Below are positions 37,301-47,985 of a DNA stretch of 64,000 bases, one piece after another. This stretch comes from Phyto melanocephala (lineage: Eukaryota > Arthropoda > Insecta > Diptera > Rhinophoridae). How positions within the stretch are numbered: the stretch's first letter is position 1; every line of letters starts with the position of its first letter. Below the pieces are notes generated by a model. The model worked only from the letters and a program-made list of their open reading frames with translations, did not search any database and was not told the DNA's origin. The DNA lies in assembly GCA_941918925.1 (NCBI GenBank), contig OW799233.1, positions 84,822,055 through 84,886,054 of the forward strand, read 5' to 3'. Made by a program: the position numbers and the translations under genes.

Positions 37301-37850
37301 CATAACATTTTTGGTCTCACCTGAAATCAATAGTCCTTGATTGTACAATCCTACCTTCATAAACGTAGAAAATACAAAAAGTACCATAAAAATTCAAAAA
37401 AGTACCTTTTTGGTCGACCATAACATTTTCGGTCTCACCTGAAATCAATAGTCCTTGATTGTACAATCCTACCTTCATAAGCGTAGAAAATACAAAAAGG
37501 ACCATAAAAATTAAAAAAAGTACCTTTTTGGTCGCCCATAACAATTTTAGTCTAACCTGGAATCAATAGTCCTTGATTGTACAATCCTACCTTCATAAAC
37601 GTAGAAAATGCCAAAAGTACCACAAAAATTCAAAAAAGTTCCTTTTTGGTCGACCATAACATTTTCGGTATCACCTTGTATGAATAGCCACTAATTTTAA
37701 AATTCTAGCTTCGCAAACGTAGAATATATAAAAAGTACCATAAAAATTCAAAAAAGTACCTTTTGGTCACCCATAACATTTTAAGTCTTACCTGGAATCA
37801 ATAGTACAGAAAGAACCATAGAAAAGCGAAAAAGTACATTTTTGGTCCAA
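34400..37850. repeat. ~118-bp tandem satellite array with higher-order structure
   Basis: About 29 units of ~118 bp, with core words aaaaagtaccataaaaattc, aaaagtacctttttggtcg and cccataacatttttagtctc. Two monomer types exist. Type 1 carries aatcaatagtccttgattgt; type 2 carries tatcaatagccactaatttt with agcttcgcaaacg. Type 2 units lie near 34640, 34995, 35465, 35822, 36290, 36645 and 37672, alternating 3 and 4 units apart, which gives a higher-order period near 825 bp. Units at the left edge (before 34640) are more diverged. The many 60-130-codon minus-strand ORFs (MVLFVFSTFMKVGLYNQGLL type) are frame artefacts of the repeat and should not be read as genes. Confidence 0.9.
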
Positions 37851-38734
37851 GTTCCAAATTTAAAGCTTAAAATGTTAAAATATCTATGTAACAAAATATT
37901 TTAATAGACATGATTTAAAGTTAGTAAATCTACTCTTTTTTGCATAAAAGTAATTATGTTCTAAAAAGTACCAAACTCTTCCCGATTTTTCCCTTTTCTA
38001 CCCTGTTATGAATGTGTTTAAATTTTTACTAAATTACATAATTTTTTATGTCTAGTGAAATCCCAATTAAAAATTTTGTAAAAATTGGCCGTCTAATTAG
38101 GAATTACATACATTTTCCCCCTTTTGGTACCTTTTCTGTCCCCAAAAAAGTTTCCAAAAATTTCACCTAAATATTTGTCCATATTCTATTAGGCAATAAT
38201 AATGATCAAATTTTGTCCCATTGAATAATATTAAAAAAATTTTTTTTTAAAAAAGTACCAAAAAAAGTCACAATTCTTACCCCTTATACATGCGAATTTG
38301 AAAAAAGTGCCGAATTCTTATTAATTTTTTTTCGTGGACTACTTAAAACAGTTTAAATTTTTTTCCTAGCTATATGTGTTTGGAAGTTACATAGGGCACC
38401 AAAAAAGTACCAATTTACAGTTTTTACACGTTTTTTCCCCTTAGGGGTTGAAAATTCCAAAAAAGGCCAGACACCTGTCAGCTTATTTTTTGTGCAAATT
38501 ACAATACTTTTTCAATTTAATTTGTATCATTTTAGTTTAGCAGATACAAGATTACCGATTTTACCCGTTTTTACCCTTTTTTACCCCCTTAAGGTACGAA
38601 TTTCCAAAAATCCCTTCCTAGTGGAGCTATACATTGAAAGAGGAACCGATTGTCCAAATTTCATGTCTCTAGCTCTCTGCGTTTGGGCTGTGCGATGATG
38701 AATCAGTCAGTCAGTCACGTTACTCTTTTATATA

Positions 38735-39562
38735 AAGGGTGTTTTTTTTACAGGTTTGTTTTTCGAATAGAGATAAAACTGGCATTTTGTGGTCAAATCT
38801 GGCAACTCTAATGTCATTTATGTTCAGTTTGGTTTGCCATTTCATCATGAACAGGTTGACAAAAGAACAACGCTTGCAAATCGTGCAAATTTATTTCGAA
38901 AATTGAGATTGATCTCGATGCTGATTTTCATCGCAAAATTTTGTTCAGTGATGAGGCTCATTTTTGGTTGAATGGCTACGTCAACAAGCAAAATTGCCGC
39001 ATTTGGAGTGAAGAGAATCCACATGCGACCCTTGAGACGCCATTACATCCACAAAAATTGACTGTTTGGTGTGCTCTATGGGCTGGTGGAGTCATTGGGC
39101 CATACTTCTTCCGAAATAATGCTGGAGAGGCAGTTACCGTTAATGGAGACCGGTAGAGAGACATGATAACCGACTATTTTGTTCCCGAATTGGATGGCAT
39201 GAATGTGGATGAGTTGTGGTTCCAACAAGACGGCGCTACATGCCACACAGCGCACGCCACAATCGATTTATTGAAGTCGCTCGTCTACGCCAACAAACCA
39301 GAAACGTTAGGGGAATTGGAAGCCAACATTCGTGGCGTTATTGCCGACATACGGCCCCATATGCTCGAAAAAGTGGTTAAAAATTGGACCTGTAGAATTG
39401 GCTTTATTCGAACCAGCCGCGGCGGCCACATGCCTGAAATCATATTTAAACATTAATGGCATAAAATTATCCTTCCAATAAAGCCAAATTGATGGTCATT
39501 AAAACGATTTTCTTGTGTTGTATTTCAATTCGAAGTTCTATACCACTGAAAAAAACACCCGG
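38735..39562 (+). mobile_element. Mariner-like element, internally deleted, inside the Helitron
   Basis: The ends are aaGGGTGTTTTTTTTACAGG at the left and CACTGAAAAAAACACCCgg at the right, imperfect inverted repeats flanked by TATA on both sides (TA target). The interior codes three pieces of one transposase with material missing between them (see the pseudogene entry). It is in family with the mariner debris at 47.2 kb. Confidence 0.82.
38848..39456 (+). pseudogene. Mariner transposase, multiply deleted
   Basis: The N-terminal piece NRLTKEQRLQIVQIYFEN ends at a TGA near 38905. The sequence then skips the rest of the paired DNA-binding domain and resumes at DADFHRKILFSDEAHFWLNG (catalytic Asp of FSDE present), through NPHATLETPLHPQKLTVWCA. 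A TAG at 39154-39156 interrupts ...NGDR/RDMITDYF. WFQQDGATCHTAHATIDLL follows, with the second catalytic Asp present. After LLKS the frame jumps to YANKPETLGELEANIRG, so the segment with the third catalytic acidic residue is missing. The C-terminal RTSRGGHMPEIIFKH is intact. At least two deletions and two stops make it inactive. Confidence 0.85.
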
Positions 39563-39590
39563 TATATAGATATGTATCACTTTCTTTGTA

Positions 39591-40201
39591 GAGGGTGGTT
39601 AAATGTTAAGGGCCCATGTTGAAGGTGAACCACACAAACAACAAGTTTTTTTTGCATTTCATTTGACATTTTTCAATCTCAGACTAACTCAATTTGAACA
39701 GTGCAAAGATACGCAAATCAGCAACGCGTTAAAGTTATTCAGGTTTCTTATTAAAATGGGCGTTCAAATCAAAATGCATTTTGTGCACTTCGTGATTCTT
39801 TTGGTCAACATAATCGTTCAAATTCGTCCACAATCGGAAGAATTGTTAAAAATATTTAAATTTCTTCAAAACAGGTCTGTATAAAATGTGAGAAAATCTG
39901 TGAATGCTTTCTTAGTTCGTTTAATGGGATCCATTGCTGTTTTTCGCGATAATCTAGCAGTCAACCTCGACTCATCATCATGCCCAACAGTTGAGCATCA
40001 ACATTGTCGTTGAAATTTTGGACCATCAGATAGAGGAGCGGCGCCAGGGGTGGGAGGGGGGTGGCATTGGCCCGATATTTTGTTAAATACATAATTGAAC
40101 CATACAAATATTATCATTACAAAAAGAAATGATAATAATTTCTTAAATAATTTGTGTTTTTTATTTAAAATCAACATCGGCCCTTAAAATTTAACCACCC
40201 T
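39591..40201 (+). mobile_element. Internally deleted mariner-like remnant (M5) inside A6
   Basis: TIRs gagggtggttaaatgttaag and cttaaaatttaaccaccc. Retains the stretch that reads NGRSNQNAFCALRDSFGQHN in one frame and the C-terminal tail; the core is missing. Same form as M2 and M6. Confidence 0.65.
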
Positions 40202-41182
40202 TAATAACTTCGATATGCTACTAAAATGCTTTTGTAGATGTAGTCTTTGAATGAAAGTGGACATTAAAGAAGGCGTGTCAATAAAGTTTCTGCTAATAAA
40301 TACAACTTAGATTCTTTAATATGGTCCTTATTTTCCCAAAAACTTTGTCTCTAGTTTTGTCGATTTTATGAGCTTAAAAATTCATTAACGGTAGATAACG
40401 TGAAAAGTGGGCGTTATAGTAGGCGTGTCAAAGTTGTTTTGGCAAATGAGTGCAACTTAGATGTTTCAATATAGTCCTTCATTATTCCAAAATCTTTATT
40501 AATAGAGAAATTATATGAATTTTAGGTAAAACATTTTATGGGAGGTTGGCGTAAAAGTGTGCGTGGCACATTGATTTTCCGTTACAGCAAAGCCTCTCAC
40601 CAAAAAGCAAAGTGTGCAAAATTTCAGAATTTTACATCTAATTTTGTCCGTTTTATTAGGTTTTAAATTTAAAATATACTGAAAAATACACTGTGCGGTA
40701 TAAATTTTCGTATATTTTGATCTATAGCTCCTTTCCTAATGCATAGATTTAGCAATTTTCAGGGAAAAATATTGCTTTTACTCAGGAATTATATATTCGA
40801 AGTTTCATGACTCTACGTTAATGCGTTTTGACACAATTCTGTTTTATTCTATGTTTGAAGGACACGTTTTTTTGTCCTACTCTTATATTACGAGCTATAA
40901 CTCTCTTCCTAATATTTTGATTTAGCCCATTTTCAATACCCATTTTCAAACAAACCTTGTCTATAAGAAAGATTCTGGCAAAATTTGAGCCCCCTAGCTT
41001 TTTCGGTGCGACCTCTATCGTGCTTTCAACAGACGGACGGACATAGCTAGAACGTCATCAAATCAAACCCCAATCCAGAATATATATACTTTATGGGGTC
41101 TAAAATGAATATTTCGATGTGTTACAAACGAAATGACAAAATGAATATACCCCCACCATTTTTTTTGGTGAAGGGTATAAAA

Positions 41183-42996
41183 ATATACCATTTGAAAGGG
41201 ATTTTTCTGCTGATATGCACCATCTTTATCTTATTAAAGTTGTTCAGGATTTAAGGAGTTAGAAGCGTTAAAAGTTGCTACTAACACATACGTTAAACAT
41301 GGGTATAACATAATAAAAATGAAAAAAAACATGTTGAAGCAACATTGTTAACAAATTGTTTTGGATCAATCGCATTTTAGAACATGCTAGAATCAATAAA
41401 AAGATATTTGTAGTAAGTAATGGGTTAAGTAACATTGTCGTAGCTATGTACTAATACGTTTTAAGATTGCTCACACAATATACAAGAACTATGTACATGC
41501 ATGATACTAACACTTTTGCTTCAACAAATATTTACGAAATAAATTGGAGCTTGGGGATTTCGTTAAAACTTTTTATTTATTTTTTTATTATTTTTGTTCT
41601 TTTTTCTTCGTTCGTTTCTTTAGATTGATTATATTTGTATTAGTGTTTGTTTGAAAGCAAGATTTACAAGCAAACCAACAAATAAAAAAAAACTAAATAT
41701 TTACTTCGTTTTTAGGTTTTGGAACAAAGTTTTATAGTTTTATTTTTATTTAAAAAATTTCTAATTTAATGTTAATTTAAACAGCTCTTTTTTTGCAGAA
41801 TCAAAAAATATGTCTCCGGTCGTAAAAAAAACAAAGGTTTGTATAATTATTAGTAAAGAGGATATGTGTGCTTGTATATTATGAGTTTTGTTCGAAACTA
41901 CTTATATAATTTCTAAAATTTGTTCACCAATGCACTTAATCTATCTTCCGAGCGGACATAGGACATATTTTTGATTTATATTTTAAATGGGTGCGGTAGT
42001 TCCTATTCAAATTGAACACATTTTATGGCATATTTTCAGCTCTTCCCTTCTAACTCTATACGAAGTACTTTGACAGTAATTTCCTTATTCGAGAAAAAAA
42101 AAATTGATCAGAGCGGAGCAGAGGGTATTGTATACCCCATACAAAAGAATACTTTTGATGGCATATATAGCAAACTATAAACGAAATTTAGTGTTTAAGT
42201 TAAATAATTTTATAGACTTTACAGGACTTGCTCACATAATTTTTTTTTTAAATATATATTTATTTGTTAGCATGGCATATTTACTTATTAGGTAACGTAG
42301 TTAGGAGGGAGTTTTCTTGATTATGTTTTTTTTTTTAATATAAAGTTCGACAAAAAATATTGTCTATTATCTATGGACTTTAACGGCTGAAGCTTAAAAT
42401 AAGTGTAGAAAAAAATCTGCACTACCTGACGAATAAATATGCCTTAGTTGTTAGGATTGGTGTTGTTAGGTAGAGACAAATTACGGCATTCGAACGCGAT
42501 GGAAATCCTAATAAAAAAGCACACAGAATAAGAACGTTCGAATCCCGTTACTTATCCCCTGGATCATTAGTGAACCTTTACCAACATTTGTGATAAATTT
42601 TAAAATGTTTTAAGTTTTTATTTTTTAATTAACTTTCTAGGAAAATAATAATTCAAAATAAAAAATCATTGGATGGGATTTTTGAGGAAGACAATTTAGA
42701 TTCCATCGCCATAGATACCTGATATATCTGTGGTTTTCACGGGCAACCGCGTATGTCCATTTTATACGATTTTGAGTTAATAATGCAATATTGCTTGGTT
42801 TTAAACGGCCTTTACTTGGTTTTAGAAATTTCTCAAATAAGATGAACCCATTCCGATTATTTTAATAGCATAACAATGCAACTTCTATATATATTCAAAA
42901 CTCGTTCAGCACTTACACGGTTTTGTAGCTCTCCTGATAAATTTGATTTTATGACATACGCGTTTGCCATGAAAGCCACAGATATGTGTTATATAT
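41183..42996. other. AT-rich spacer with one possible tiny exon
   Basis: No transposon ends recognised except a short piece (attacggcattcgaacgcgat, 42482-42501) related to the 124-bp MITE at 22329. A 63-codon ORF at 42104 is AT-driven. Confidence 0.45.
41799..41836 (+). other. Possible 38-bp host exon with start codon
   Basis: A pyrimidine tract and acceptor (ctctttttttgcag) end at 41798. They are followed by 38 bp containing ATG tct ccg gtc gta (reading MSPVVKKTK) and then a donor-like AAAG/gtttgt at 41837. The layout suits a short 5' coding exon of a gene with large introns. No other exon is recognised, so this is weak. Confidence 0.22.
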
Positions 42997-43523
42997 TGTT
43001 ACAGATTTATTTTTAAGTAGCTTAATTTACATTATAATTTATTTTATTTGTAGTAGTTTAAGTTACTGTAGTTTTATTTATATTAGTTTATTTTGCTGGT
43101 TGTTCGAAAATGTTGTTTGTTATTATGTGTAGCATACTTTTAGGCACTTCTATTATTCGTACATATTACTTAACGTCTTCATTTAAATTTAACGGTTTTC
43201 GAATGTACTAGAATGTACATACGAGAACTTTGTCGAATGTTACCGAACACCACTATGTTACTATAAATAGCCGAACAACACAGCTAACGTAATCAGTATT
43301 ACAATAGAGCTTGTAAAGTGCGTATCAAAGTGAGTTTGATAATAAAAGTGTATAACTATAAGTGTAATAAGTAAAGTGATATAAGAACAATATTTGAGTG
43401 TATTTAAATAAATAAAGTGCTCTAATTTTATAACGAATTAAAAGTGTTTTTAATTGCAATAAAAGAACTCGAGGTTTATTTAAAGGAAATATTCCAACGT
43501 TTATAAAAGGTATAAACGTAACA
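42997..43523 (+). repeat. 5' LTR
   Basis: 527 bp, TGTTAC...GTAACA. It contains a TATA box and initiator at core-promoter spacing and AATAAA-type signals at 43406-43420 (aaataaataaag). Confidence 0.9.
43261..43300 (+). promoter_or_regulatory. LTR core promoter (TATA + initiator)
   Basis: ctataaatag at 43261-43270 is followed about 31-33 nt later by an arthropod-type initiator, tcagtatt (43293-43300). The same pair is kept in the 3' LTR (about 46547 and 46578). Start of transcription is predicted near 43295. Confidence 0.6.
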
Positions 43524-43525
43524 AC

Positions 43526-43543
43526 TGGTGTCAGAAGTGGGAT
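43526..43543 (+). other. Primer-binding site
   Basis: TGGTGTCAGAAGTGGGAT begins 2 nt after the 5' LTR. TGG matches the CCA end of a tRNA. The sequence looks like the complement of a leucine tRNA 3' end, but the tRNA identity is from memory of similar elements and needs checking. Confidence 0.65.
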
Positions 43544-43561
43544 TGCATTTAAAAATCAGAC

Positions 43562-46270
43562 ATGAAATTTGAGGAACTTAAAGTTGAACAACTCAAGAAA
43601 GAATTGAGTAAGCTGGCATTGCCGACAACAGGTAATAAAGTAGAATTGCAGAAGAGGCTTCTAGATGAATTTAAGCGGCGTAATATGGACATTGATGGTT
43701 ACGAGTTTGACGAAAAAGAAGAAATGGAAGTTTCTACTCGTGCAACTACAAACAACATAGATTTAAGTACAATGCTTGCTGCTATGATGGAAAAAATGGA
43801 AATTAAATTCCAGGAAGCTCAAGAAACTTCTAGAGCTAATAATGAAAAATTATTAGCTGAAGTTAAAGAAGAAGTGCAAGAAACAGCTAGAGCTACAAAC
43901 GAGAAACTTCAATAAATTTCTGAAGCTGTAAATAACCGAGTAGAGGGCATTGAAAAGCAAGTTAATAAAATTGATAAAAAAATATCTGACCTTGAAGAGT
44001 GCATAGTTACTCAAGCAAGTGACTTCAATAGCAAATTACAACAACAAGTCAAAGACGTAAACGAAAAATTGCAGTTACAAGTAAAAAATGTTGATGAAAA
44101 ATTTCAATTACAAGACGAAAAATTTAAAAATCTGGAAATAAAAATGAATGATATTCAATGTCATGAGGGACCAGTTCGGATAATTCCAGAAATATCGAGT
44201 AGAATAAAGGCCCCTACTTTTGACGGTAGTGCACCATTTAATGTTTTTAAATTTCAATTTGAGACAGTTGCCAATAGAAATATGTGGAGCAATGAAGAAA
44301 AGGCTATAGAGTTGATTTTGGCGTTAAAAGGCAACGCAGCGCAAGTCTTGGAAAGCATACCCATTGGCTGCAGAGAAAACTATGATGACATAATGGTTGC
44401 CCTACAACGTAAGTATGGCGGCGAGCACAAACGAGATATATACCGAATGGAACTACGAGGCAGAACACAGAAAGCTAACGAGTCATTACAAGATTTCGCA
44501 ACGGAGATCGAGCGTCTGGTGCAGCTGACATATCCAGGTGAAAATCACCCGTTTTTGGATCAGTTTAAAATTGAAACGTTTGTAAATGGAATACGTGATC
44601 CAGAAATAAAGCACGCGGTGTTTGGCACGCATAAACCAACGTTTGCAGAAACCGTAGCATACGCACTGACACAGGAAACTGCAAAAATGCTTTCTAAGCC
44701 GCAGATATATAAGGTGCGAAATCTCGAAATTTCTGAAGAAATGGAAAGAGATGAAATAAGTGATTTAAAGGCACGTATACAGGCGTTAGAGGAGAAGTTA
44801 GGCAAAGTAAAAGTCAAATGCTATAACTGCGGTAAGGATGGACCTTATCAGCGAAATTGTAGAGCACCAAGAAAGCGGGCTAGATTTGTATCGCCACCTG
44901 AGTACAACAAGCTGGAAAACACGCAGTTACCGTTGAAACAGGTTAACACTTATAGGCATGAGCATGATCCCATAACCGAGGGCCCCACAATCTCCATATC
45001 AGTTATGCAGCAGAAAAATAGAAACCTTACTGCGTGTGGGTATATCAATGGTCGAAGGCATATTTTTACCAAAGACACAGAAGCATCGCAATCAATTATT
45101 AGACCTGATATAGTCAAGAAGAAAATCGAACCACTATATGGTGTAAGTCTACGAACAGCTACTGGGGAGTTTGCTAAAGTTTATGGAAAAATAAAGGTGA
45201 AATTAACTATTGCAAATATAAGTGTTAATCATGTATTTGTTGTTGCTGACATTGTGGATGAAGTAATCGTGGGCGCTGATTTTATGATAAGTCATAACAT
45301 TAATCTGCACATGGGACGAAAAGTTATGATTTGGCGCAACATTGAGATTTCGTTGGATTACTGGACTAAACGACTTCAGGGAAATAAATCCAGTATTGAG
45401 CACAGAAAAGGGGTCAAACATGGCAATGCGGATGCACGTTCCCGAAAATTCTGCAGCTTGAAGAGCAAACATGGTACAAAATCTGAGGAAGAAGAGTGCG
45501 TAATAGATGTTCGATTAACGCATATAGACAAAAGCAGTGAATGGTCAGTGGCGCAAAGAAAAGATCCTATACTGGCAAAGATTATATCAGCAAAGGAAAA
45601 AGACAAAAGGCCCACTCGAAACCAAATATCAGCGGGAAGTCCACTGATGAAATCCTATTGGGCGCTGTGGAATAGCCTGAAGGTGGTTAATGGATGTCTA
45701 TACCGAATATGGGAAAGTGCTAGTGGAAAATCGGTCATAAATCTAATTGTGGTGCCATCCTCTAAAGTCGACGAAGTTTTAAGGGAGTTTCATGAAGGTC
45801 TCAGTGGAGGTCACTTTGGCATGACAAAAACCCTAAAAAAGTTAAAGCAACGGTTCTATTGGGTTGGCTGTCAACAATCGGTAGCTGGTTGGATAGAAAA
45901 TTGCGCCCAATGCATCGCAGCGAAAAGCCAAGCAAGAAAAAGTCGTGAGTCATTGCAGAAGTGTAACTTGGGCGGCCCTTTTGAGCAAACAAACATGTCC
46001 ACCAACAAGATGAAAGCCAGATACGACCGTGCAGCAGAATCTGAAGGCTTTATTGAGGGTCAGCGAGTTCTACTATATAACCCACAACGCAATAAAGGAT
46101 TGCAAAATCATTGGGATGGACCGTATAAGGTGATAAAGAGAATAAATGATGTGGTGTATAGGATCCAGAAATACAAGAGCCCAAGATCAAAGATGAAAGT
46201 GGTTCATCTCGAGCGCCTCGCTAAGTACGGAAAAAGTGAATTTGTGCCTATTCGGGACGAACAGGCTTAA
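43562..46270 (+). pseudogene. Gag-protease-integrase remnant frame of the gypsy element
   Basis: One frame from ATG 43562, broken by a single TAA at 43913-43915, and closed at 46270. First part: SAP-type domain (FEELKVEQLKKELSKLALP.., residues 1-36), which is known to bind DNA, then coiled coil. Second part, numbered from 44069: capsid-like region with APTFDGSAPFNVFKFQF near 49-65; CCHC-like knuckle at 251-264 (CYNCGKDGPYQRNC) with Pro where His is expected; protease with DTE (336-338) instead of DTG and VGADF near 403. The frame then jumps from just after the protease to HRKGVKHGNADARSR (445), the end of RNase H. RT and most of RNase H are absent. Integrase zinc finger H575, H582, C612, C615 is intact, but the catalytic DDE core is deleted and the frame resumes before the GPY module (WDGPY near 682-686). 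Frame is kept across both deletions. Confidence 0.85.
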
Positions 46271-46281
46271 GCGGGCGGTAG

Positions 46282-46810
46282 TGTTACAGATTTATTTTTA
46301 AGTAGCTTAATTTACATTATAATTTATTTTAGTTGTAGTAGTTTAAGTTACTGTAGTTTTATTTATATTAGTTTATTTTGCTGGTTGTTCGAAAATGTTG
46401 TTTGTTATTATGTGTAGCATACTTTTAGGCACTTCTATTATTCGTACATATTACTTAACGTCTTAATTTAAATTTAACGGTTTTCGAATGTACTAGAATG
46501 TACATACGAGAACTTTGTCGAATGTTACCGAACACCACTATGTTACTATAAATAGCCGAACAACACAGCTAACGTAATCAGTATTACAATAGAGCTTGTA
46601 AAGTGCGTATCAAAGTGAGATTGATAATAAAAGTGTATAACTATAAGTGTAATAAGTAAAGTGATATAAGAACAATATTTGAGTGTATTTAAATAAATAA
46701 AGTGCTCTAATTTTATAACGAATTTAAAGTGTTTTTAATTGCAATAAAAGAACTCAAAAGGTTTATTTAAAGGTAATATTCCAACGTTTATAAAAGGTAT
46801 AAACGTAACA
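46282..46810 (+). repeat. 3' LTR
   Basis: 529 bp, almost identical to the 5' LTR. Differences seen by eye include ttt/gtt, cttc/ctta and cgagg/caaaagg changes. Confidence 0.9.
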
Positions 46811-47089
46811 ATATGTTACATATTTCAAAGTTATTTTCGAAATATACCTAAACTTATTTTACCATACAATTGTTTAAAACTAGTTTGTTTAAATATGATT
46901 ATTTAATGCTTACTATCTCGATATGGTTGTCCTTTAAAGACAAAAAAATGATAACGACAATCATGAATAAGCATTGAATATCGTAAGGATTAATGAGATG
47001 GTATTTTATAGAAATCATTTGATTATTTGAAATAAAAACCGCTTTTAGAAAACCTAAGTTATTTTGAATCATTTATTGTAAATAATATT
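46811..47089. other. Short AT-rich spacer
   Basis: Nothing recognised beyond the ATAT target duplication at its left edge. Confidence 0.5.
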
Positions 47090-47700
47090 GGGTGATATAT
47101 TGTAAGTTTTAATTTTCAAAAGACTTCGTTGACAGATCACGTATGAATCATATGTAACTGCTTTGTCATTTTTGTTCAGCATTGTTCGGCAAATCTTCGT
47201 GGAAAGTCTCACAAATCAAAAATTTTTAGCTTATATTCTTAGTAAGCCCTGGTTTCAACAAAACGGCGCTACTAGCCATATAGCGTGTAAAACATTGGAC
47301 TTGTTGAGAAATCATTTAGATGAGTACTTAATTTAATGTTTTGATAAAAAATATGCCACCTTGGTCATGCAATATTACACCCTTTGACTATTTTCTCTGG
47401 GGATATGTTAAGTCTTAGGTCTTCAGGTCCAGTTTAGATTTACGCTTTGGAATTTAACATTACTTGTATTATTCGCGAAATACCAGTCACTATGCTCGAA
47501 CGAGTTGATCCTTCCGAATGGACTACCTCAGACTTAGTCATAGCCAACGTTAGCATGATATAATTTTCCAACAGTAAATGTCATAAAGTGTTCATTTAAA
47601 TGACGATAAATATTTTAACATTACTTTCAAATTTATGTATTTCATTTGAAACCCCATAATCAAGGTTCACTTAATTAGATTGTTGCAATTGATCAGCTAA
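47090..47700 (+). pseudogene. Decayed mariner transposase
   Basis: Fragments in shifting frames: WFQQNGATSHIACKTLDLLRNHLDE from 47250, then SCNITPFDYFLWGYVKS near 47366-47415, then IPVTMLERV-like sequence near 47480. The order and spacing match the C-terminal half of the transposase that is better kept at 39163-39456, and they include the third catalytic region (ITPFDYFLWG) missing there. The second catalytic Asp is replaced by Asn (QQNGA). Stops and frameshifts are frequent, so this is an old copy. Confidence 0.7.
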
Positions 47701-47865
47701 TTATCAGCTGTTGCTTTCATGTTAAAAATTCATATATTTTCTCTCTTCTCTCATAATTTTCTATGGTCAAACTTTATATAAAAAATCTATCCGAAATGCA
47801 ATTTTATATAGTTGCACCGCGCCCACAATGAATCACATATTATTTTGTTTTAATGAGTAAACTTT

Positions 47866-47985
47866 GAGAATTTGGCCGATATTTTGCTTCACGCATAATA
47901 TTTATAGATCCTTCTATCATAATAAAAAATTTTTAAGATAATTTGGATAACACTTTTTGTTTTATTTACAATTAACATCGTGCGT
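47866..47985 (+). mobile_element. Mariner-like right-end fragment (M7)
   Basis: ttggccgatattttgcttca...tttgttttatttacaattaacatcg matches the terminal part of the mariner remnants inside family A, at lower identity. It is separate from the transposase debris just upstream or the tail of the same insertion; this could not be resolved. Confidence 0.45.

Larger units (their letters stand above)
34055..39570 (-). mobile_element. Satellite-bearing Helitron (family D), interrupted by a mariner
   Basis: On the minus strand the 5' end is TCTATATA..TAAAAGAGTAACGTGACTG (the mariner sits in its TATA) and the 3' end is gggttaaatgCTAG. A hairpin CGCTA-acaaag-TAGCG lies about 12 nt before CTAG. The insertion site is A^T, verified against uninterrupted family A copies. 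Without the 828-bp mariner the element is about 4.7 kb. About 3.4 kb of it is a tandem array of ~118-bp units (34400-37850). The remainder includes runs of ttttaccccctt and the sub-5' region with ccaaatttcatgtctctagc. No Rep/helicase ORF is present, so it is non-autonomous. Confidence 0.85.
33931..41182 (+). repeat. Family A repeat, copy A6, split by a Helitron
   Basis: The left part is 33931-34054 (terminus, ATTCGGC hairpin, ttgtgtacatttaaagcac) and the right part is 39571-41182. Joining the sequence at 34054 (tctttataataaaa) to 39571 (tatgtatcactttctttgta) gives exactly the arrangement in A3 and A7, so 34055-39570 is an insertion. The right part contains a mariner remnant (39591-40201) and the cagacggacggacatagc tract, and ends ggtgaagggtataaaa. 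Confidence 0.85.
42997..46810 (+). mobile_element. Ty3/gypsy LTR retrotransposon, complete ends, internally deleted
   Basis: Two LTRs (42997-43523 and 46282-46810) start TGTTAC and end GTAACA. The target duplication is ATAT (42993-42996 and 46811-46814). A primer-binding site follows the 5' LTR after 2 nt. A purine-rich tract (gcgggcggtag) precedes the 3' LTR. The 2.76-kb interior holds one long frame, gag through protease to an integrase remnant, with one stop and without RT. The LTRs differ at only about seven sites plus a short indel, so insertion is recent. At 3.8 kb it is far shorter than the usual 6-8 kb. Confidence 0.9.

Noticed and set aside
34643..37544. A dozen minus-strand ORFs of 62-132 codons sharing VFSTFMKVGLYNQGLLIPGET
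   Set aside because: They are readings of the ~118-bp satellite units. The period is not a multiple of three, and ORFs begin and end wherever indels allow. No gene is implied.
34055..37850. CRISPR-like array of regularly spaced repeats
   Set aside because: Units are contiguous tandem monomers without unique spacers, inside a eukaryotic Helitron.
43562..46810. An env gene that would make the gypsy element an errantivirus
   Set aside because: The frame ends with the integrase GPY module at 46270, and only 11 bp separate the stop from the 3' LTR, so there is no room for env.
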